Source: Pararhizobium sp.
GTDB taxonomy: Bacteria; Pseudomonadota; Alphaproteobacteria; Rhizobiales; Rhizobiaceae
Direction: 5' to 3'
Assembly: GCA_030655075.1 (NCBI GenBank)
Contig: JAURWE010000055.1
Coordinates: 310,001-374,000 of the forward strand
Length of the DNA stretch: 64,000 bases
This document shows positions 8,265 through 16,973 of this stretch, one piece after another (the stretch's first letter is position 1; each line of letters opens with the position of its first letter). The translations under genes and the position numbers were made by a program. The notes under the pieces are model-generated. The model was not told the DNA's origin. It saw only the letters and a program-made list of their open reading frames with translations, and ran no database searches.

Positions 8265-9497
8265 ATGTCAGTCAAAGCCGGTCCGCACGCGGAACCGACG
8301 CGCACAGCGTTGCTGGAAACGGGCGGTGGCTCGAACCAGACGCGGGTCCGCGCCTATAACGAACGCCTGGTCCTGTCGCTGGTTCGGCGTCACGCAAGCC
8401 TGTCGAAGGCCGATATCGCCCGGCGCACCGGGCTTTCGGCACAGACAGTGTCGGTCATCATGCGATCGCTGGAAAAAGACGGACTTCTCATTCGCGGTGC
8501 CGTGACACGCGGCCGCGTCGGCCAGCCCTCGACGCCGATGATGCTCAATCCCGATGCAGTCTATTCCTTCGGGCTGAAGATCGGCCGGCGCAGTGCCGAT
8601 CTCATCCTTATGGATTTCGTCGGTGCCATCCGCCATCAGGTTCACCAGACCTATGCCTATCCGACGCCGGAGGGCATCCTTTCATTCGTGACACAGGGCA
8701 TTGGAGAGATCGAGACGCGGCTTGAACCGGGCGACAGCGACAAGATTGCAGGTCTCGGCATTGCCGCCCCTTTCGAACTCTGGAACTGGACAGAGCAGGT
8801 GCGCGCGCCGCAGGTGGAAATGGACAAGTGGCGCAATTTCGACCTTCAGGGCGAGATCGCAGCGCTGCTGCCCTACACGGTCTTTCTGCAGAACGACGCC
8901 ACCAGTGCCTGCGGCGCCGAATTGGTCTTCGGGGTCGGGTCGCACTATCCCGATTTCATCTATTTCTTCATCGGCTCCTTCATCGGCGGCGGGGTCGTGC
9001 TGAACTCGACGCTGTTTTCAGGACGAACCGGTACTGCCGGCGCCGTCGGTCCCCTGCCTGTTTCGGGCAAAGACCGGAAACCCGTGCAATTGTTGAAGGT
9101 TGCCTCGATTTTCGTGCTCGAGGACCTGCTGCGGGCGGAGGGTATCGACCCGAGGCCGCTGTGGTATTCGGCGGAAAATTGGATCGACTTCGGCCCGCCG
9201 ATGCAGACCTGGATCGAGGAGCTTGCCGATGCGCTGGCACAGGCGATCGTCTCCAGCGCTTCCGTCATCGATTTTGCTGCGGCCGTTGTCGATGGCGGTT
9301 TTCCGCCGTGGGTCCGCGCTCGTATCGTCACCGCCATTCGCCGGGAGATCGGCAAGCTCGACCTTCAGGGTGTCACCATGCCCGATATCATCGAGGGCAC
9401 GGTCGGCAGTCAGGCCCGCGCCATTGGCGGCGCAAGCCTGCCGCTCTTTTCCCGCTATTTGATTGACCAGAATGTTTTGTTCAAGGAACCATCTTAA
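8265..9497 (+). CDS. frcR: ROK-family transcriptional regulator of the fructose locus
   Basis: A 410-residue repressor-type protein. An N-terminal winged helix-turn-helix (about residues 25-85, with SKADIARRTGLSAQTVSVIM) is followed by a ROK kinase-like domain with GLGIAAPFE, a DATSACGAEL segment and FIGGGVVLN. The ROK zinc motif (CxCGxxGC) is not evident. The frame is open from 8157, but the ATG at 8265 follows a strong GGGGAGGAGA, so the shorter form is chosen. It is divergent from frcB and coupled to the mutarotase gene downstream (TAATG). Regulation of frcBCAK by sugar-responsive repression is inferred. Confidence 0.85.
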   Translation: MSVKAGPHAEPTRTALLETGGGSNQTRVRAYNERLVLSLVRRHASLSKADIARRTGLSAQTVSVIMRSLEKDGLLIRGAVTRGRVGQPSTPMMLNPDAVYSFGLKIGRRSADLILMDFVGAIRHQVHQTYAYPTPEGILSFVTQGIGEIETRLEPGDSDKIAGLGIAAPFELWNWTEQVRAPQVEMDKWRNFDLQGEIAALLPYTVFLQNDATSACGAELVFGVGSHYPDFIYFFIGSFIGGGVVLNSTLFSGRTGTAGAVGPLPVSGKDRKPVQLLKVASIFVLEDLLRAEGIDPRPLWYSAENWIDFGPPMQTWIEELADALAQAIVSSASVIDFAAAVVDGGFPPWVRARIVTAIRREIGKLDLQGVTMPDIIEGTVGSQARAIGGASLPLFSRYLIDQNVLFKEPS

Positions 9498-9925
9498 TGC
9501 TCAAAGGTATCAACCCGCTTCTCAGCCCCGAACTTCTCTCGACGCTTCGGGCGATGGGACATGGCGATGAAATCGCGCTGGTCGATGGAAACTATCCCGG
9601 CCTCGAGCACGGCCGGCGGCTGATCCGCATGGATGGGCATTCGCTGATCGACGTTCTGGACGCAGTGCTGAGCCTGATGCCGATCGACGATTTCGTGCCG
9701 CATTCGATCTTCCGCGCCACCGTCGGCTCGAACCCGAATTCGCTGGATCCGGTGCATGAGGATATCGTTGCCTGCTGTGCCCGCCACGAGCCAAACCAAA
9801 CGGTCGTGCCGCTGCTCGGCGAAGCCTTCTACCCCCGCGTTCAGGCGGCCCATGCGGTCATTCAGACCAGCGAGCGGCGGCTTTATGGCAATGTGATCCT
9901 GCGCAAGGGCGTCATCTATCCCTGA
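9497..9925 (+). CDS. RbsD/FucU-family sugar mutarotase
   Basis: A 142-residue protein closely resembling FucU: the N-terminus (MLKGINPLLSPELLSTLRAM) and the GHGDEIALVDGNYPG motif match, as does the C-terminal LYGNVILRKGVI. These cytoplasmic enzymes speed interconversion of sugar anomers so that transported sugar reaches the form used by kinases. The ATG overlaps the last base of the frcR stop (TAATG), so the two are one transcript. The substrate is probably a hexose or pentose taken up by FrcABC; which one cannot be told from sequence. Confidence 0.85.
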   Translation: MLKGINPLLSPELLSTLRAMGHGDEIALVDGNYPGLEHGRRLIRMDGHSLIDVLDAVLSLMPIDDFVPHSIFRATVGSNPNSLDPVHEDIVACCARHEPNQTVVPLLGEAFYPRVQAAHAVIQTSERRLYGNVILRKGVIYP

Positions 9926-9963
9926 CCCCCTTCTCTCGCTGGCTGCCAAACTGCAGGCAACAA

Positions 9964-9996
9964 AAAACCCGCCGGTGTGATACCAGCGGGTTTTTC
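9964..9996. terminator. bidirectional terminator after the mutarotase gene
   Basis: Stem AAAACCCGC/GCGGGTTTT with an extra inner GGT/ACC pairing, an A-run on the left and TTTTTCTTTT on the right. It separates the convergent mutarotase and DoxX genes. Confidence 0.9.
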
Positions 9997-10014
9997 TTTT
10001 GTTGAGCGCCAGGC

Positions 10015-10398
10015 TCAGCTGCGGCGGGCGTCGACCGAGAGCGATCCCGGGCCAAAAGCGGCCAGAACGAGGAAACCGCCAGCCATCGATAGGTTCTTCA
10101 TGAACATGATCATCTGAACCTGGTCGGCAAAATTGGTGTGCGCAACCAGAGCCGAGGCAACCGAGAAGGCGGCCAGAGCATAAGCAACCGGGCGCGTGAA
10201 GAAGCCGATGAGGATGGCAATACCGCCGAGAAGTTCGAGCGCCGTCACCAGAACGGCGACAATCATCGGCGCCGGCAGTCCAACGCTGCCGAAGTATCCG
10301 GCAGTGCCTTCAAGGCCGGTCAGCTTGAAGAAGCCGCTGATGATGAAAATGATCGAAAGAAGAATGCGTCCGAGAAGGACAACTGCACTGTTGGACAT
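10015..10398 (-). CDS. DoxX family membrane protein
   Basis: A 127-residue inner-membrane protein with four hydrophobic segments and the DoxX features: GRILLSIIFIISGFFKL near the N-terminus, an ALELLGG segment in helix 2, and MKNLSMAGGFLVLAAFGPG near the end. DoxX proteins are linked in other bacteria to redox or thiol stress, but the function of this one is unknown. It stands alone, facing the terminator shared with the mutarotase gene. Confidence 0.88.
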   Translation of the reverse strand: MSNSAVVLLGRILLSIIFIISGFFKLTGLEGTAGYFGSVGLPAPMIVAVLVTALELLGGIAILIGFFTRPVAYALAAFSVASALVAHTNFADQVQMIMFMKNLSMAGGFLVLAAFGPGSLSVDARRS

Positions 10399-10626
10399 GA
10401 GAAACGGCTCCGGTTTGATTTATGAACAGACAATTACCAGCAAATACGAATTGCGCCAGATCGTCGCAGACAAACAGATCGTTCGTTATTTGTGAACAGT
10501 GAGCCGAATTCGTTCTCTCTAATGTAACCCACACTGTAGATGGCGCCGTCATTGGCGGTGTTTTTCAGTTGCAACAACCTGTTGACTGCGAGAAGACTGC
10601 CAACTGCAAGCGTGGGGAAGCCTTTC

Positions 10627-11331
10627 ATGTCCGACATCAACAAGAGCCCGGCCTTCTGGCGTTCGTTTCCGATTTTCGAGGAGTTCGACAAGGAAACCAT
10701 CGCCGAGGTCGCCTCGATCGCCACCTATCGCAAGTGGCCGTCCGGCACGTCGATCTTCCAGCGCGGGGATGAAGGCAACTATATGATTGTGGTCGTCTCG
10801 GGCCGCATCAAGCTGTCGCTCCTGACCCGGCAGGGCAAGGAACTGTCGCTGCGCCATCTCGAAGCGGGCATGATTCTCGGCGAAATGGCCATTCTCGATG
10901 GCCAGCCGCGTTCGGCTGACGCAACGGCGAGCACGGCCACCGAAGGCTACGTCATCGGTAAGCGTGAGTTCCTCGAGCTCATCACCAGTAAGCCGGACGC
11001 CGCCGAGGCCGTCATCCGCTATCTGTGCACGCGGCTGCGGGAGACGACGGAGCAGTTGGAGACGATCGCGCTCTATGAACTCGATTCGCGCGTTGCCCGT
11101 TTCTTCCTGGCGACGCTGCGCCAGATCCATGGCGACGAACTGCCTGAGAGCGCCAACCTGCAGCTGGCACTGAGCCAGACGGAAATCGCCGGCATTCTCG
11201 GGGCCAGCCGCCCGAAAGTGAACAGGGCCATTCTTTCGCTCGAAGAAAAACGTGCCATCAACCGTTCAGACGGTATCATCCATTGCCATATCGGCCGCCT
11301 GACGCGACTTGCCGAACCAGAAGAGGAATGA
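10627..11331 (+). CDS. Crp/Fnr-family transcriptional regulator
   Basis: A 234-residue regulator. The cyclic-nucleotide-binding fold covers about residues 15-130, with GNYMIVVVSGRIKLS and the phosphate-binding-cassette-like GEMAILDGQPRSADATA, where the Arg-Ser pair suits cyclic nucleotide binding. A Crp-type winged helix follows (LSQTEIAGILGASRPKVNRAI, about residues 180-200). It lacks the N-terminal cysteines of Fnr. The open frame begins at 10540, but ATG 10627 with GGGGAA upstream is the likely start. It overlaps the adenylate cyclase gene by 4 nt, so the protein may respond to the cyclase's product. Confidence 0.88.
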   Translation: MSDINKSPAFWRSFPIFEEFDKETIAEVASIATYRKWPSGTSIFQRGDEGNYMIVVVSGRIKLSLLTRQGKELSLRHLEAGMILGEMAILDGQPRSADATASTATEGYVIGKREFLELITSKPDAAEAVIRYLCTRLRETTEQLETIALYELDSRVARFFLATLRQIHGDELPESANLQLALSQTEIAGILGASRPKVNRAILSLEEKRAINRSDGIIHCHIGRLTRLAEPEEE

Positions 11332-13220
11332 GCCGTGTGAAGGGGTTTAGACTTTACCGGGCAAAACCACTTCTCACCGGTATCGCCGCCAGCATCGTTG
11401 CGGCCGCAAGTCTGTTTTTCTTTGGCGCTGACCGGCTCGAAACCCAGCGCGAGCAATATTTCGATGCGATGACGCAGTGGATTCCGGCGCCGCAATCCGA
11501 CGCGATCGTGGTCGTCGATATCGACCGCAAGGCCTATCAGTCGATCGGCGACAAGGACTGGGCACGCGCGCAGACCGCGCAGCTGGTGGCCGCCATCGCC
11601 AAGGCCAAGCCCAGAGCGATCGCCTTCGATTTCATCTTCAGTGCCGGATGCGATGCGGCGGCCCCTGACAACCTTGCCCTTGCAGCGGCGATTAAATCGG
11701 CGCCGACCGTGCTCGGTTTCCTCGTCGGCGAACAGCGCAACCGGCATCCGCAGCCGGTCCCGCCGCTAGCCATCCGCAAACCCGTCGCCATTCCCGAGCT
11801 CTGGTTCGTCGATGGTGCCGAAACCTCCTGCCCGTTTCTCGAAGGGGCGGCAAAATCATCCGCTGCGGCGTTTCTCGTCGGGGATGAAGACGCGCGCGTG
11901 CGGCGCGTGCAGGCCTTCACCATCATCGGCAACAATGCCTATCCGGCGCTGGGTATCGAGGTCGCCCGGATCGGCATGGGCATTTCGGCGCCGGTTCTGG
12001 GCGGTGAACCGGCCTGGCTTCGGCTGAACGCGCAGGTGACCGACCTCGACGAAGATGGCAGCCTGCGGTTTGCCGCCAGCACGGCCGAGGTCATTGCCGC
12101 CCGCACGGTTTCGGCAGGCGACATTCTCAAAGGCACGGTGCCCGACAGCCGTCTCGCCGGCAAACTGGTGCTGATCGGCAGCAGCCTGCCCAATCTCGGC
12201 GGCCTGCGCTCCAGCGCCTCGATGCCGCTGGAGCCGTCGGTGCAGATCCATGCGGACATCGCCAATGCGATCTTGACCAATTTCATTCCCGAGCGGGATG
12301 CACGGCTGACCATATCGGAGGCCGGCGCGGCGCTGCTCGGTGGATTGATCGTTACCGTCATTGCCACGCAATTCCGTCCGATCGTCTCGGCGGTGCTCGG
12401 GCTTGCGGCCGTCGGCCTGATCGTTGGCGGTACCGTGCTTGCCTATGCGCAGACCGCGCTTCTCTTCGATGCGGTCGGGATATCGATCGCCGTGCTGTTT
12501 GCACTCGTCGCCACCAGCATCATGCAGTTCGCCTATATCCGGCGGGCGGAATCGACCGCCCGGCAACGCTTTGCGCAATACCTGCCACAATCGGTCGTCG
12601 CCCGCTATATCGACAATCCGGACATGGCACGCGTGGCCGGTGAAGAACGGCAGGTGACGGCGCTGTTCACCGATATCGAGGGTTTTTCGACGCTCTCGCA
12701 GAAGGTCGGCCCGCGCGATCTCATCGCCATGCTCGACATCTATTTTGCCGAAGTGACGGCGCTGGTGTCGAAGCACGGCGGCATGGTCGACAAGATCGTC
12801 GGGGATGCGGTGCACGCGCTGTTCAATGCGCCGGAAGATCTGGCCGATCACGTCAACAAGGCGATCGACTGCGCCGAAGCCATCAACCGCCTGGCCGAGG
12901 AAATCGAGAAGCGGCCACTGTTTGCCGGCAACGCTTTCGGCCGTACCCGCATCGGCATAGAAACCGGTACGGCAGTGTTGGGGGAAGTCGGGGCCGGCGG
13001 CAAGCTCGACTACACGGCCCATGGCGACGCCATCAACCTGGCCGCGCGGCTTCAGGATGCCAACAAGTTCCTGGGAACGACGATCTGCATCGGCCCGGAA
13101 GCAGCCCGGCTCAGCGGGCGGGCGCTGACGCCCATCGGCACCCACGAAATCCGCGGTTTCGGCACGATGGAGCTCTTCACGACAGGTGCGATTGCTCCCG
13201 CCATCAAAATCCTCAGCTGA
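11328..13220 (+). CDS. CHASE2-domain class III adenylate cyclase
   Basis: A 630-residue membrane protein. One membrane helix (about 14-32) leads to a periplasmic CHASE2 sensor (about 40-320), then three helices (about 330-405) and a cytoplasmic class III cyclase domain (about 440-605). Metal-binding Asp449 (LFTDIEGFS) and Asp493 (VGDAVHALF) are present, with Lys489 and Asp561 at positions that favour ATP over GTP, and the catalytic Asn/Arg motif NLAARL. Start ATG 11328 overlaps the Crp/Fnr stop (ATGA). The pair suggests a membrane signal turned into cAMP and read by the coupled regulator. Confidence 0.9.
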   Translation: MSRVKGFRLYRAKPLLTGIAASIVAAASLFFFGADRLETQREQYFDAMTQWIPAPQSDAIVVVDIDRKAYQSIGDKDWARAQTAQLVAAIAKAKPRAIAFDFIFSAGCDAAAPDNLALAAAIKSAPTVLGFLVGEQRNRHPQPVPPLAIRKPVAIPELWFVDGAETSCPFLEGAAKSSAAAFLVGDEDARVRRVQAFTIIGNNAYPALGIEVARIGMGISAPVLGGEPAWLRLNAQVTDLDEDGSLRFAASTAEVIAARTVSAGDILKGTVPDSRLAGKLVLIGSSLPNLGGLRSSASMPLEPSVQIHADIANAILTNFIPERDARLTISEAGAALLGGLIVTVIATQFRPIVSAVLGLAAVGLIVGGTVLAYAQTALLFDAVGISIAVLFALVATSIMQFAYIRRAESTARQRFAQYLPQSVVARYIDNPDMARVAGEERQVTALFTDIEGFSTLSQKVGPRDLIAMLDIYFAEVTALVSKHGGMVDKIVGDAVHALFNAPEDLADHVNKAIDCAEAINRLAEEIEKRPLFAGNAFGRTRIGIETGTAVLGEVGAGGKLDYTAHGDAINLAARLQDANKFLGTTICIGPEAARLSGRALTPIGTHEIRGFGTMELFTTGAIAPAIKILS

Positions 13221-13854
13221 TGCCGACGCTGGCATAGGCCTCGGCGATGCGGGCCTGGGCCCACATGACCGGCTCGCTCGGCGGGTCGCCTGCCGCCTTC
13301 ATCTGCACGCCCTGCCCCTTGCCGACCATGCGCGTCACGCCGCCGGCCTCGACGGCCACCAAGCCATGCTCGACGAAGACGCCGAATGCGCCACGGCTCG
13401 GACCGGCAAAAAATTTCGTGCCGCGAACGCCGATCATGCCGAAGGCGGTGCGCAAGGCCACATCGACCTTTGGCAGGCCTTCGGGGCGATCAAACACCAT
13501 CTGGCCGGTGCCCAGTTCCAGCGTGCCGCCCTGGCCGGCGATGAAGCTGTCGACCAGCAGTTCCGTGTCACTGCCCAAGAGAATGCGGGTGTCTTCACCC
13601 AGCTGCAGGTCGGCGAAGCTTTCCGGACCGGTCAGCACATAATCCTTGTCGAGAATGGTGCCGCCGGGCGTCAGAAGTTCCTGCTTCTCGCCCTGTTTGC
13701 GGTTGACCTTGCCGCGCACGCCATTGGCCTTGCCGATGATGGTGTTGGCCTGCGTCGCCACGACACCGAGCCCGGTTGCCACCAGGGCCAGCCCGGCCAT
13801 GAAGGTGCGTCTGTTCAAAAGCATCCGGCCAACCGGCTTCGTCTGTAGCATCAT
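13213..13854 (-). CDS. Tat-exported FecR-domain protein
   Basis: A 213-residue protein with a twin-arginine-like signal (NRRTFMAGLALVATGLG, about residues 14-30) and a FecR domain: VRGKVNRKQGEKQELLTPGG, DLQLGEDTRILLGSDTEL and FGMIGVRGTKF are typical. It should act in the periplasm. Its 3' end overlaps the 3' end of the convergent cyclase gene by 8 bp. FecR-domain proteins are repeatedly found beside CHASE2 cyclases, so it may modulate the sensor; this is inference. The frame has an earlier TTG at 13875, but ATG 13854 follows GAGGAT. Confidence 0.82.
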   Translation of the reverse strand: MMLQTKPVGRMLLNRRTFMAGLALVATGLGVVATQANTIIGKANGVRGKVNRKQGEKQELLTPGGTILDKDYVLTGPESFADLQLGEDTRILLGSDTELLVDSFIAGQGGTLELGTGQMVFDRPEGLPKVDVALRTAFGMIGVRGTKFFAGPSRGAFGVFVEHGLVAVEAGGVTRMVGKGQGVQMKAAGDPPSEPVMWAQARIAEAYASVGIS

Positions 13855-14055
13855 CACAGTATCCTCTTCGATCAAGCCGGCTCCGGGTCACGATAGCCGT
13901 CCGGGCAGCGGATGCAATATCCGCCCGTCATCCCGGGTACCTTCTCTTCACAACGTCACCCCTTTTCCCACACGCGAGGCGTGGCTGCTGTTTCCTTTGT
14001 AACAGCCGGGCTCGTCAGGCCTGCCTATGGTTGGGCCAAGATAAAGGAGATCATC

Positions 14056-14907
14056 ATGACACACGAAACCAGCAAGCGCCGTTCCATCGCCTCCACGCTT
14101 CTGCTCTCTGCAGTGGGCCTGATGGCGATCCTTTCGGCCACCCCGGCCGCAGCCTCGGACCTCAGCCCGGCAGAACAATGCGACGCCGCCGCTGGCAGCG
14201 AGCACGACCTGCAGCGCAACACGGCGTTCAAGCCGGTGGCGACGGAAGACATGCAGCTCGGCGTGGCACTTTCGGCCTGCCGCGAGGCCTACAAATACGC
14301 CCGCACGCCCCGCATCACTTTTCAGCTTGCGCGTGCCCTGCATGAAGCAGGCCAGACACAGGAGGCGATGACGCTGCTGAAAGAAGCTTCGGAAGAGGGC
14401 CATGCCGTCGCGATGGTGAACTATGGCGTGCATCTCGGCGAACGCGGCGATACGGCTGGAGAATTCGTCCTGCACCAGCGCGCTGCGGCTGCGGGCAATA
14501 TTCTCGCGGCCTACAATCTCGGCGTCGCCTACCGCGATGGCGTCGGCACCGAGGTCAACGGCACGCTGGCTGCCGAATGGTTTGCGCGAGCGTCGATGGC
14601 CAAGGACAATGTCGCGACATTCAACCTTGCGGTCCTCTACGACGACGGCAAGCTTGTGCCGGAAGACAATGCCAAGGCGGCACAGCTCTACAAGCTCGCG
14701 GCAGAGCGCGGCAATGTCGACGCCATGGTCAATCTCGGCATCATGCTCGAAAACGGCGAAGGTGTCGCCAAGGACCTGACCAGCGCACTCACCATCTACA
14801 AGCAGGCCGCCGACCTCGGCGACGTCTTTGCGGCCGACAAGGCCAGCCTGCTGCAGCCGGTCGATATCGGCGGCAATGAGGCGAGCAAGACACCGGATGC
14901 GGGTTGA
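14056..14907 (+). CDS. exported Sel1-repeat (TPR-like) protein
   Basis: A 283-residue protein with a Sec signal peptide (hydrophobic core LLLSAVGLMAILSATPAAA, about residues 15-33) followed by about five Sel1-like repeats with the A-x-x-N-x-G pattern: AMVNYGVHLGERGD, AAYNLGVAYRDGVG, ATFNLAVLYDDGK, AMVNLGIMLENGEG. Such periplasmic repeat proteins serve as adaptors for protein complexes. ATG 14056 follows AAAGGAGA; the upstream frame is rejected. It ends 3 nt before the convergent racemase-family gene. Specific function unknown. Confidence 0.85.
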   Translation: MTHETSKRRSIASTLLLSAVGLMAILSATPAAASDLSPAEQCDAAAGSEHDLQRNTAFKPVATEDMQLGVALSACREAYKYARTPRITFQLARALHEAGQTQEAMTLLKEASEEGHAVAMVNYGVHLGERGDTAGEFVLHQRAAAAGNILAAYNLGVAYRDGVGTEVNGTLAAEWFARASMAKDNVATFNLAVLYDDGKLVPEDNAKAAQLYKLAAERGNVDAMVNLGIMLENGEGVAKDLTSALTIYKQAADLGDVFAADKASLLQPVDIGGNEASKTPDAG

Positions 14908-14910
14908 AAT

Positions 14911-15951
14911 CTACCCGATCTCACCCGCAGACGGGCCCCAGACATCGGTGAGCGCGAAGCCGCCGCCCAGCGGGTCAAAGGGATCGAGCGCCACCTGGGA
15001 CAGGCCGAAAGTAAACCCTCTTCCGGTGATGGTGGGGATGATGGCCGGTTTTCCAGCGACGGTGGTCTCCGACAGCAGTCCGACTTCGAATTCCGAGCCG
15101 ATGATCGAGCGCGATTTGAAGACATCGCCGACCTTGGCCAGCCCGCGCGCATGCAGCGTTGCCAGATTGGCCGAATTGCCCGTCCCGCAAGGGGAGCGAT
15201 CGACCCGGCCCGGCCACATGGTGGTGCAGGTGCGCACAGCGCCATCAGGCTCCTTGCTGCGGAACATGACATAGGCAACGCCTGAGATCGCCGGAATGTC
15301 CGGGTGGACCACCGGGATGGTGCGGTTGATGATGTCGCGCAGGATCATGCCCGCCTGAACAAGGGCTGCAGCATTGTCCTTTTCGATGACAAGACCCACC
15401 TGCTCCACGTCAACAAGCGCATAGAAGATGCCGCCGTAGCAGAGATCGAGCGTCACCCTGCCCCATTGCGGCGTGTCGATTTCAACATCCAACTCGTGGA
15501 CGAAGGACGGCACCATTGTCAATTTTACCTTCTCGCAGCGGCCGTCGCGGCAGGTGGCAACCGCCCGCACCAGCCCGGCTGCCGTATCGAGCACAACCAC
15601 CGTTTCCGGCTCTTTCATCTCGACCATGCCCGATTCGAGCAGAGCGGTGGTGACGCAGATGGCATTGGAGCCGGAGCTGGCATGGGCCTGATCGGGCTGC
15701 AGGATGATGAAGCCGGCATCGGCGTCCGGGTGTTTGGCCGGCAGCAGCAGATCGACGGAGCCCATCGGCGTGCCGCGCGGCTCCAGGCAGAGGAAGCGGC
15801 GAAGCTCGATGCCCTTGGAATCGGTGTTCATCCAGTGCAGCTGTTCGGCAATGGTGTTGCCGGGAATTTTCGGCACGCCGCCGATTGCTACACGGCCGAT
15901 CTCACCCTCGCAATGAACGTCCAGCAACTGGATCGTGCGCTTCCATCTCAT
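14911..15951 (-). CDS. proline racemase/hydroxyproline epimerase family protein, Ser/Cys type
   Basis: A 346-residue member of the proline racemase superfamily. The second catalytic position is Cys255 (DRSPCGTGN), but the first is Ser93 (SSGSNAI) instead of the Cys of proline racemases and 4-hydroxyproline epimerases. Family members with other residue pairs include trans-3-hydroxyproline dehydratases, and Ser/Cys enzymes have been reported with epimerase and dehydratase activity; the substrate here is therefore uncertain but likely a hydroxyproline. It follows pxpC by 47 bp on the same strand and is probably the last gene of that operon. Confidence 0.85.
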   Translation of the reverse strand: MRWKRTIQLLDVHCEGEIGRVAIGGVPKIPGNTIAEQLHWMNTDSKGIELRRFLCLEPRGTPMGSVDLLLPAKHPDADAGFIILQPDQAHASSGSNAICVTTALLESGMVEMKEPETVVVLDTAAGLVRAVATCRDGRCEKVKLTMVPSFVHELDVEIDTPQWGRVTLDLCYGGIFYALVDVEQVGLVIEKDNAAALVQAGMILRDIINRTIPVVHPDIPAISGVAYVMFRSKEPDGAVRTCTTMWPGRVDRSPCGTGNSANLATLHARGLAKVGDVFKSRSIIGSEFEVGLLSETTVAGKPAIIPTITGRGFTFGLSQVALDPFDPLGGGFALTDVWGPSAGEIG

Positions 15952-15998
15952 GCCATGCTCCCGGAACTCTTTAATTCAAATATTGGTCAGACAAATTC

Positions 15999-16973
15999 TT
16001 AGGTCAGTTTCAGCATCAGGGCCGACATTTTTGCGATTTCGGTCAGAACGGCCCGCTGTTGCCGCAGAGCTTCAATCGCCGCGTCAAGGCTGACGGGCAC
16101 GAAGCGGATTTCGGCGCCGACCGGCACCTGCGCCATGCGCCAGAGATCGGCTTCGATAATGTTGGCAATCTTGGGATAACCGCCGCAGGTGTTGGCTTCC
16201 GCAAGCTGGATGATCGGCTGGCCGGAAGGCGGAACCTGGATCGTGCCGGGCATAATGCCGTGGGAAAACAGCTCCAGCTTGCGCGTCAGCGCCAGGCCGG
16301 GGCCGCTCAGACGGTAGCCCATGCGGTTGGCCTCGTTGGTGACGGTCCAGCCCGTGCCGTAAAAGGCCTGCCGGGCGTCATCGGTAAAGACATCATGCTC
16401 GGCGCTCGGCATGACGCGCAGGCAGATGCCCGGGTAACCGGCAACAGGCGCGGTCAACACGGCCGGATCGACACCGTAGCCGCCCTTGATGCGCAGCGGC
16501 GCAGCACTGAAGGGGCCGAGCGTCAGCCTGTCGCCGCGATTGAGGCCACGCCCTTCGAGACCGCCAAAACCGCTTTTGAGATCGGTGGCGCGCGAACCCA
16601 GCACCTCGGGCAGATCGATGCCGCCCCGAAACGCAAGGGTGACGCGGGCGCCGGCGCTCGGCAGGCCGATGGTCAGCGTGTCGCCACTTTTCGCTTCTGC
16701 CGCCCACCACGAAGGCAGCGTCTGCCCGTTCAACGTTACCGGGCAGTTGGCGCCGGTGACGGCAAAAACCGTGTCTGCGTGGAATTTCACCCTGAAGGGG
16801 AACAGCGCCACCTCGATGCCTGCGGCACCGGGCTCGTTGCCGGCAAGACGATTGGCCACCTCCAGCGCCGGAGCGTCCATTGTGCCGGAGCGGCCGACAC
16901 CGACGTCGAGATAGCCCCTGCGTCCAAGGTCCTGCACGGTGTTGACGGCGCCGGTCGAGAGGATTTCGATCAT
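15999..16973 (-). CDS. pxpC: 5-oxoprolinase subunit PxpC (biotin-dependent carboxyltransferase family)
   Basis: A 324-residue subunit of the PxpABC 5-oxoprolinase, which opens 5-oxoproline to glutamate using ATP. It shows the KipA/AHS2 features: TVQDLGRRGYLDVGVGRSG at the N-terminus, FAVTGANCPVTLNG, a GYPGICLRVMPS strand and HGIMPGTIQVPPSGQPII near residue 255. The start overlaps the pxpB stop by 4 nt (ATGA). The AHS1/AHS2 fold is shared with urea amidolyase domains, which are biotin-linked; the nearby carrier protein makes that alternative worth considering. Confidence 0.9.
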   Translation of the reverse strand: MIEILSTGAVNTVQDLGRRGYLDVGVGRSGTMDAPALEVANRLAGNEPGAAGIEVALFPFRVKFHADTVFAVTGANCPVTLNGQTLPSWWAAEAKSGDTLTIGLPSAGARVTLAFRGGIDLPEVLGSRATDLKSGFGGLEGRGLNRGDRLTLGPFSAAPLRIKGGYGVDPAVLTAPVAGYPGICLRVMPSAEHDVFTDDARQAFYGTGWTVTNEANRMGYRLSGPGLALTRKLELFSHGIMPGTIQVPPSGQPIIQLAEANTCGGYPKIANIIEADLWRMAQVPVGAEIRFVPVSLDAAIEALRQQRAVLTEIAKMSALMLKLT

